A DNA stretch of 64,000 nucleotides from NCBI GenBank assembly GCA_963830545.1, contig CAWHMK010000001.1:1612001-1676000 (forward strand), in the 5' to 3' direction. The translations under genes were made by a program, and so were the position numbers. Numbering within the stretch: the first letter of the stretch is position 1; the number at the start of each line of letters is the position of its first letter. Below the pieces are notes generated by a model. That model made no database searches. It was not told where the DNA came from and worked only from the letters and a program-made list of their open reading frames with translations. This DNA is from DATGJX01 sp963830545 (GTDB lineage: Bacteria; Vulcanimicrobiota; Vulcanimicrobiia; Vulcanimicrobiales; Vulcanimicrobiaceae). This document shows, piece by piece, positions 58,846 through 64,000 of the stretch.

Positions 58846-59379
58846 ATGGATACCCATCTGCGCATCGTTCCGATCAACGCCATGGATTCGGCATTTCTTC
58901 AACGGCTCGGGCTCTGCTTGGAGGAGCGCTTTCTCTACGCCGCCGTCGTCGAGCGCGCACTGGCCGTTCCGCGCAGCGCCGTGAACAGCGCGCGTCAGCA
59001 GATGTTCGTCTCGACGCTTACCACGAAAATTCTGCGCCAATATCCCGACGGCGAGGGTTTGCTGCTCGCGATCACCGATTTCGACTTGTACAAAACCTCG
59101 CATCGCTTCGTTTTCGGCGACGCCGACGAGCAGCGGCGCGTCGCGGTCGTGTCGCTGCACCGGCTTCGCAGCGAATTCTACGGAGAGAACGCCGACGACA
59201 ACCTGCTCTTCCAGCGCTGCCTCAAGGAATGCGTGCACGAACTCGGTCACGCGGTCGGACTCAAGCATTGTTATAACGCGCGGTGCGCGATGTATTATTC
59301 GAACTCGATCTTCGAAACGGACAACAAGATGTCGCATTTTTGCGACGTCTGCGACAAGCGCAGCCGGGCCCGAAGTTAG
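58846..59379 (+). CDS. amzA: Archaemetzincin family zinc metallopeptidase
   Basis: 177 residues with the full archaemetzincin signature: HELGHAVGLKHC gives three histidines (131, 135, 141) and Glu132; Cys142, Cys147, Met149 (CAMYYSNS, the Met-turn) and CDVC (Cys166, Cys169) give the second, structural zinc site. Families M54/AMZ are common in archaea and vertebrates and patchy in bacteria; substrates are unknown. N-terminus DTHLRIVPINAMDSAFLQRL matches archaeal AmzA. No signal peptide. Divergent from acpS with 42 bases between the starts. Confidence 0.92.
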   Translation: MDTHLRIVPINAMDSAFLQRLGLCLEERFLYAAVVERALAVPRSAVNSARQQMFVSTLTTKILRQYPDGEGLLLAITDFDLYKTSHRFVFGDADEQRRVAVVSLHRLRSEFYGENADDNLLFQRCLKECVHELGHAVGLKHCYNARCAMYYSNSIFETDNKMSHFCDVCDKRSRARS

Positions 59380-59521
59380 GCTCGTTTGCCTAATAAGCAA
59401 GCAAGGGTAGCGCGAGCGCCAGCCTAAATAATCCGTTGGTTTAGCCGTAGATTCGGATATGGGGCGCCCTCTGGTACTTCCTTAGGATTACCATTCGGCG
59501 CGCTCGACCATCGAGGTGTCT

Positions 59522-61189
59522 GTGATCCAAGCCCGACTCGTAGCCTGGCGCGCACAACTGGGAGTCCTTCCTCGAATCGCCGTCGCTGCACTAGCGGCGG
59601 TTGTTTGTGCGGCATTGGCATGGTACGGCCTGCGGTATCCGGGCTTCGACCTTGTGCTGCTTTCGGTCGTGACGATCGCGGCTGCCCTCGTGGGCGTGCC
59701 CATCGCACCGGTTCTTGCCGTCGTGTGCGGCGCACTCGACTACGAAGTCCGGCTGCATCAGCACTTGCCCGCCCCCACCTTGAACGGCGCGCTCCTCGGC
59801 GTGCTCGGCGCGGTCCTGAGCATGCTGTTCGCCGGCGAGATCGTTCCGATCGAAGAGCGCCACAACGAAGAATTTCCGGCTCTTTTCGGCGGCGGCCGCG
59901 TGGCGCTGCCGCGCAACGAAATGCTGCAGCATTCGATTTCCGCGCTCGCATCCGGCATCCGTGAAGTCGCACAGGGCGACTTCACGAAAAACTTGGCGGC
60001 TTCCGACGGGGCCCTCTCGGATCTTGCGATTGCGCTCAACAAGCTGATTTTCGGTATGCGCGAGTTTCTCGGCAACCTGCACTCGAACGCCGGCCAGCTG
60101 GATGCGGCGGGCAAAGAATTGCAAGCCACAGCTTCGACGGCGCTCGCGATCATCGAGGGCGCATCAGTGGCGCAGGGCCAGCTCGACGACGGCATCAACG
60201 AGCAATCGCGTATTGTCGAGCACGCGACGCGCAAAGTCACGCAGCTGACGGAAACCATCAATGCGATTGCGGCCTCGGCGGAAAAGCAGACGCGCAGTTT
60301 GGACGAAACGTCGCTCGCCGTCACGAATATGGCGACGTCGATCGAACAAGTGAGCGCGCAGGTCGATTCGCTCGCATCGATTTCCACGGAAACCTCGATG
60401 ACGGCGCAGCGCGGCGGAAGCGCCATCGGCACGATCGTCGACGGCATGGAAACCATTCGTACGACGATTAACGAACTCGGCGGCGACATCCGCCAGCTCG
60501 GCAGCAATTCCGAGCAGATCGGCGACATCGTCAAAGTCATCGACCGCATCGCCGAGCAAACCAATTTGCTCGCGCTCAACGCCGCAATCGAAGCGGCGCG
60601 CGCCGGCGAACACGGCCGCGGCTTCGCCGTCGTCGCAACGGAGATCCGCAAACTTGCCGACGGCAGCGTTCAGGCTACCAAGGAAATCGCCGGGCATATT
60701 CTCTCGACGCAAGCCGTCATCACGGAAGTCGTCAACGCGATGGAACGATTGACGGAACGCGTGGAGGAAGGCGTTTCCAGCACGACCTCGGCATCGGGCG
60801 CGCTCCACGAGATCGTGCAGGCGGTACTCGGAGCGAATCAACAGATCGCCGATATTTCATCGGTCGCGCGTGCGATGACGAGCAACTCCTACCAAGTCAT
60901 TCGTTCCATCGAAGAAATTGCGCGCTCCGTTCAACTGAACGTCGACGCCACGCAGCAGATGTCGACGCACTCGGACGAGGTGAACGCGGCATTTCAAAAC
61001 ATCGCTGAGATCTCGCAGCAGAACGCCTCGTCGGTCGAGGTGCTCACCTACGTCAACAAGGAAGTCACGGACGCCGCACAGCGCATGCTCGGCTCGGTGA
61101 CGCAGATGAACGAGTTTGCCGGCCGCATCGACAGCCGGCTTGCGCAATTCAAAGTCAACGAAACCGCCGGAGAGGAAGAGGCCGTATGA
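59522..61189 (+). CDS. Methyl-accepting chemotaxis protein without periplasmic sensor
   Basis: About 555 residues. Three hydrophobic segments in the first 115 residues (IAVAALAAVVCAALAWYG, LVLLSVVTIAAALVGVPIA, NGALLGVLGAVLSMLFAGEI) with only short loops, then a HAMP-like coil and a full MCP signalling domain whose hairpin tip is IAEQTNLLALNAAIEAARAG followed by GRGFAVVATEIRKLA. It signals to CheA/CheW, but no che genes are in the window. GAGG 5 bases before GTG 59522 favours that start over GTG 59516. Its stop overlaps the next start (ATGA), which encodes a Cache sensor with no signalling domain. Confidence 0.9.
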   Translation: MIQARLVAWRAQLGVLPRIAVAALAAVVCAALAWYGLRYPGFDLVLLSVVTIAAALVGVPIAPVLAVVCGALDYEVRLHQHLPAPTLNGALLGVLGAVLSMLFAGEIVPIEERHNEEFPALFGGGRVALPRNEMLQHSISALASGIREVAQGDFTKNLAASDGALSDLAIALNKLIFGMREFLGNLHSNAGQLDAAGKELQATASTALAIIEGASVAQGQLDDGINEQSRIVEHATRKVTQLTETINAIAASAEKQTRSLDETSLAVTNMATSIEQVSAQVDSLASISTETSMTAQRGGSAIGTIVDGMETIRTTINELGGDIRQLGSNSEQIGDIVKVIDRIAEQTNLLALNAAIEAARAGEHGRGFAVVATEIRKLADGSVQATKEIAGHILSTQAVITEVVNAMERLTERVEEGVSSTTSASGALHEIVQAVLGANQQIADISSVARAMTSNSYQVIRSIEEIARSVQLNVDATQQMSTHSDEVNAAFQNIAEISQQNASSVEVLTYVNKEVTDAAQRMLGSVTQMNEFAGRIDSRLAQFKVNETAGEEEAV

Positions 61190-62508
61190 GTCTGCGCGTT
61201 CGGTTACTGGGAACGATCGTCGGGGCGATCGTGCTGTTTTTCATCGTCAGCGTGGTTGCAGCGCGCTTGACGCTCACCAAGGACTTGATGGACCTGGGCC
61301 GCACGGAAGTGACGAATGGTTCGAATGCGTTTTCCGGCTATTGGGACTCGCGAAAGGACCAGGTTCGACTGCTGATCGCGCAGGACGCCGTTTCCGATGC
61401 GCTGCGTAAGAATTTGCAGAACCACGACGTGCAAGCCCTGCAAGACCAACTCTCGAATATCGCGCGCACGTCCGGACTTTCATTCCTGACGATCGTCGAT
61501 GAAACCGGCAGAGTAGTTGCGCGGGCCAACGGCGGCGCGGGAAGTCTTGCGTCGAACAAGTACGTGCAGCGCGCGCTCACCGGTGAAACCGTCAGCAGCG
61601 CGGCGATCATGACTCCCCAGGTTCTCGAGGGCGAAGGTCTGATGCCGCAAAGCGAGGCCGACGTCAAGGACGGCGACAAGGTCGTCGAGCACGTGAACAA
61701 CGGTCTGGCAATCATCGCTGCGGCGCCGATGAGCGATGCCAGCGAACGCACGTTGGGCGCGATCTACGGCGGCGTGCTGATGAACCACTTCTACGATTTG
61801 GTCGATCAGAGCACGCACGCGCTCGGCGGACAAACGGCGGTGCTCGACGGCGACGCCATCATCTCGAGCACGATTAGCGAGCCCGACGGCACGCGCGTCA
61901 TCGATACGCGCGCAGATCGATACGATACGCAGCATCTTCCGAAGGGCACCGCGTGGGTTGGGCCCGATATGCAAGGCGGTACCGAATATCTCGCGCGGCT
62001 GGATCCGATTCTCGACGACCAAAACGACGTCATCGGCGCGCGGTGGTACGGCATTCCGATGGCGCAGATAACGAGCATCATCGACCACATGACGGAAACG
62101 TTCATTCTCTGGGGATTGCTTGCAATGGTGATTGCGCTGATCGTCGCAGTGCCGTTTGCGCAGCGCATCTCGAAGGCAATTGCTGCGCGCAGCGAGCAAG
62201 TGAGCGTCGCGGCAAAGGAACTCGGCGTTACGATTGTGGGCGGCGAAGTCTCCGGCGACCATGTCGCAGCGACGCGCGCAGCCGTGGAACGCGCAGGCCG
62301 GCTCATCTCGGAAATATCCGGCGGGCAAAGCGGCGCTAAAGTGGCGGAACTCAAAGCGGTAAACGACGAGCTGCAAAACGACGTAATCGTCATAGATACG
62401 CTCTCACAAGAGATGAGCAGCCGCTTGCAGCAAGCCGTCAGCCGCGTCGCGGAATTGAACGAGGTCGCCTCCGGTCTAGACCATTTGGTACACGGAGATT
62501 CGAAGTAG
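61186..62508 (+). CDS. Membrane protein with extracytoplasmic Cache-type sensor domain
   Basis: 440 residues: N-terminal helix (LLGTIVGAIVLFFIVSVVAA), a double-Cache-like extracellular domain of ~250 residues (RTSGLSFLTIVDETGRVVAR, GALYGG-like LGAIYGGVLMNHFYDLVD, GTRVIDT), a second helix (FILWGLLAMVIALIVAVPFA), and a cytoplasmic coil (~110 residues) without kinase, GGDEF or MCP signalling domain. This is exactly the half missing from the upstream chemoreceptor, so the two probably work as one receptor. Overlaps the upstream gene by four bases. Confidence 0.8.
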   Translation: MSLRVRLLGTIVGAIVLFFIVSVVAARLTLTKDLMDLGRTEVTNGSNAFSGYWDSRKDQVRLLIAQDAVSDALRKNLQNHDVQALQDQLSNIARTSGLSFLTIVDETGRVVARANGGAGSLASNKYVQRALTGETVSSAAIMTPQVLEGEGLMPQSEADVKDGDKVVEHVNNGLAIIAAAPMSDASERTLGAIYGGVLMNHFYDLVDQSTHALGGQTAVLDGDAIISSTISEPDGTRVIDTRADRYDTQHLPKGTAWVGPDMQGGTEYLARLDPILDDQNDVIGARWYGIPMAQITSIIDHMTETFILWGLLAMVIALIVAVPFAQRISKAIAARSEQVSVAAKELGVTIVGGEVSGDHVAATRAAVERAGRLISEISGGQSGAKVAELKAVNDELQNDVIVIDTLSQEMSSRLQQAVSRVAELNEVASGLDHLVHGDSK

Positions 62509-62517
62509 AGATGCATC

Positions 62518-62733
62518 GTGGCTGACGTCATTCTGTTTTTTTCGAGCAACGCCGATACGATGATCGCCACCAAGGCGCTCAAAGACGCCGGCGTCCCCGC
62601 GAAGATGATTCCAAAACCCGCGAGCGTGACCGCGGCATCCAACCTGTGTTTGAGCATCGACGGCGGATCCGAAGGCGCGGCCGTAACCGCACTGCAAACG
62701 GCCAAGATCGCCTTGGGCGGCGTAGTGAAGTAA
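62518..62733 (+). CDS. DUF3343-like small protein (putative Se/S carrier-like)
   Basis: 71 residues from GTG 62518. FFSSNADTMIATKALKDAGV followed by KMIPKPASVTAASNLCLSID fits PF11823 (DUF3343), with the single cysteine in SNLCLSID at the position seen in such proteins. It starts 10 bases after the Cache gene, so it belongs to the chemoreceptor operon. What it does there is unknown. Confidence 0.65.
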   Translation: MADVILFFSSNADTMIATKALKDAGVPAKMIPKPASVTAASNLCLSIDGGSEGAAVTALQTAKIALGGVVK

Positions 62734-62734
62734 G

Positions 62735-63481
62735 CTACGCTCGCAAAACGCGTGCATCGGCGAGTGTAATCTCCCGCTGCGCGCCGTCGTGATCGACGAG
62801 TAGCGCTCCGCCTGTCGACAGGCGGAGCGCTCTTGCTTCAAAGGCTTCGCTCGAGCCGTCGAGCAGTATGCGATACTGTGCGCCTGGAATACCCGCGGCG
62901 TCTTCCCATTCGTGCGTGATGCGCGCAGTTGCGTGCAGCCAGTCGTACATTTCATCAACGCAACGCAGCAGCGCTTGCAGTACTTGCGCGCGTTCGACGT
63001 CGCGCAAAACGTCCGAAACATACGCGGGCGGCGGCGAAATGCCGGCAATTGCCGCGGCATCGTCCGGACGGCGCACGTTGAGGCCGATGCCGCACGCAGC
63101 CCATGCGTATTCGCCTGCAACACGCGAAATGCAGAGGATACCCGCGAGTTTCCGTTCACCCAGCAACACGTCGTTGGGCCATTGCAGCCGCACCGCAATG
63201 CCGAATTCGGCCAGCGCGCGCCGCACGGCCAGCGCGGTCCAAAACGGCACCGCCCACAGATCTTCCGCCGGCAGCGGGTCCGGCAAGCCGATCGTGCACA
63301 GCAGCGCGCTTCCCGCCGGTGCAACCCACGAACGCCCTTTGCGTCCGGTTCCGCGCTCCTGGAAATCCGCGACCAGCGTCAGTCCGCGCGCCCGCTCCTC
63401 GCCGAGCATGCGGGCCATGTCGTCGTTGGTGCTTCCGGTCACGGCGACGCGGGAAATGCGATTGAAGCGCCCCACTTTCAC
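62735..63481 (-). CDS. birA: Biotin-[acetyl-CoA-carboxylase] ligase
   Basis: Attaches biotin to the carboxyl carrier protein. 248 residues from GTG 63481, without the N-terminal DNA-binding domain, so a monofunctional ligase. TGSTNDDMARML, the biotinyl-AMP loop GTGRKGRSWVAPAGSAL, LQWPNDVLLGERKLAGIL and CGIGLNVRR are intact. The frame remains open to 63547, but that overlaps the start of ndk. Convergent with the DUF3343 gene (1 base apart). Confidence 0.93.
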   Translation of the reverse strand: MKVGRFNRISRVAVTGSTNDDMARMLGEERARGLTLVADFQERGTGRKGRSWVAPAGSALLCTIGLPDPLPAEDLWAVPFWTALAVRRALAEFGIAVRLQWPNDVLLGERKLAGILCISRVAGEYAWAACGIGLNVRRPDDAAAIAGISPPPAYVSDVLRDVERAQVLQALLRCVDEMYDWLHATARITHEWEDAAGIPGAQYRILLDGSSEAFEARALRLSTGGALLVDHDGAQREITLADARVLRA

Positions 63482-63535
63482 GCTTGCTTCGGGGTGCAGG
63501 CCTGCTTCGCCCGCGGCCCGTATTCCACGGCGGTT

Positions 63536-63994
63536 ATGGCAATCCAACGTACATTGATCCTCTGCAAACCCGACGCCGTTTCACGCAGCCTCGTCGGAGA
63601 AATCGTCACTCGTCTCGAGCGCCGCGGCTATGTGATCGTCGCGATGAAACTGATGCAGCTGGACGGCGAGCGCGCGCGTCGTCATTATGGCGAGCACGAA
63701 GGCAAACCGTTTTTCCAAGGCCTCGTCGATTTCATCACGAGCGGTCCGCTCGTCGCGATGTGCGTGGAAGGCGAAGACGCGATTGCCGGCTGCCGGCAAC
63801 TGATGGGCGCGACCAATCCGCTGAGCGCGGCACCCGGATCGATTCGCGCCGACTTCGCGTCGACCATCGGCCGCAACTTGGTGCACGGCAGCGACTCGCA
63901 CGAAAGCGCCGAACGCGAACTCGCGATTTTCTTCGAACCGCGCGAGTACGTATCTCGCAAGCACGATCTCGAACGCTGGATTGTGGAGAAGTAA
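63536..63994 (+). CDS. ndk: Nucleoside diphosphate kinase
   Basis: Transfers the gamma-phosphate between nucleotides through a phosphohistidine. 152 residues; RTLILCKPDAVSRSLVGEIV at the start and the active-site histidine in NLVHGSDSHESAERE. ATG 63536 gives the canonical N-terminus. Divergent from birA with 54 bases between starts. Complete; the stop is six bases before the end of the window. Confidence 0.97.
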   Translation: MAIQRTLILCKPDAVSRSLVGEIVTRLERRGYVIVAMKLMQLDGERARRHYGEHEGKPFFQGLVDFITSGPLVAMCVEGEDAIAGCRQLMGATNPLSAAPGSIRADFASTIGRNLVHGSDSHESAERELAIFFEPREYVSRKHDLERWIVEK

Positions 63995-64000
63995 CCGCAT

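Overview
The window is a gene-dense, GC-rich bacterial chromosome segment with almost no intergenic space. It carries housekeeping genes (uppS, gltX, glmU, pth, rplY, prs, uvrA, uvrB, ligA, acpS, nnr, birA, ndk) and no phage, insertion sequence, CRISPR or tRNA. The mix of glyoxylate shunt, split B12-dependent acyl-CoA mutase, several sedolisins, a tricorn-type protease and an archaemetzincin suits an aerobic or facultative heterotroph that uses fatty acids and peptides. I suspect a poorly sampled phylum such as Eremiobacterota/WPS-2, but gene content alone cannot prove it.

Layout: 0-5 kb has an acetyltransferase, an M61 peptidase, a degenerate acyl-CoA synthetase and ornithine aminotransferase. 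5-7 kb is a DNA glycosylase (tag) tucked between two paralogous hydrolases. 7-10 kb is the glyoxylate shunt operon aceA-aceB with a recognisable promoter. 10-17 kb has a UdgX-type uracil-DNA glycosylase, a tricorn homolog, uppS behind a perfect palindrome, a GH125 mannosidase and a serine hydrolase. 17-24 kb is meaB, a split isobutyryl-CoA-type mutase, gltX and glmU. 24-34.6 kb is mostly minus strand: two tandem sedolisin lipoproteins, then an apparent operon of a TPR/ATP-grasp ligase, a PLP decarboxylase, a MalT-like regulator and a third sedolisin. 34.6-41 kb has a GGDEF protein, an M48 homolog without its zinc motif, an amino-acid-kinase homolog without catalytic lysines, and an ECF sigma/anti-sigma/ABC exporter operon. 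41-56 kb has pth-rplY-prs, uvrB, a GH38 mannosidase, uvrA and ligA. 56-64 kb has nnr, acpS, an archaemetzincin, a chemoreceptor split over two genes plus a DUF3343 protein, birA and ndk.

A dominant property of the text is single-base frame breaks. Thirteen of them fall in eleven genes, including the essential gltX and ligA and also uvrB; a fourteenth is inferred in a twelfth gene. In most cases changing one base, often in a short homopolymer, restores the family consensus and a length divisible by three. I read these as consensus errors of a long-read or metagenomic assembly, not decay, and give repaired gene boundaries.

The most interesting biology: a mutase whose two substrate-selecting residues are those of isobutyryl-CoA mutase; an uncharacterised ligase/decarboxylase/regulator/peptidase operon; a chemoreceptor divided into a signalling protein and a separate Cache sensor; and three enzyme homologs in which the catalytic residues are visibly lost.
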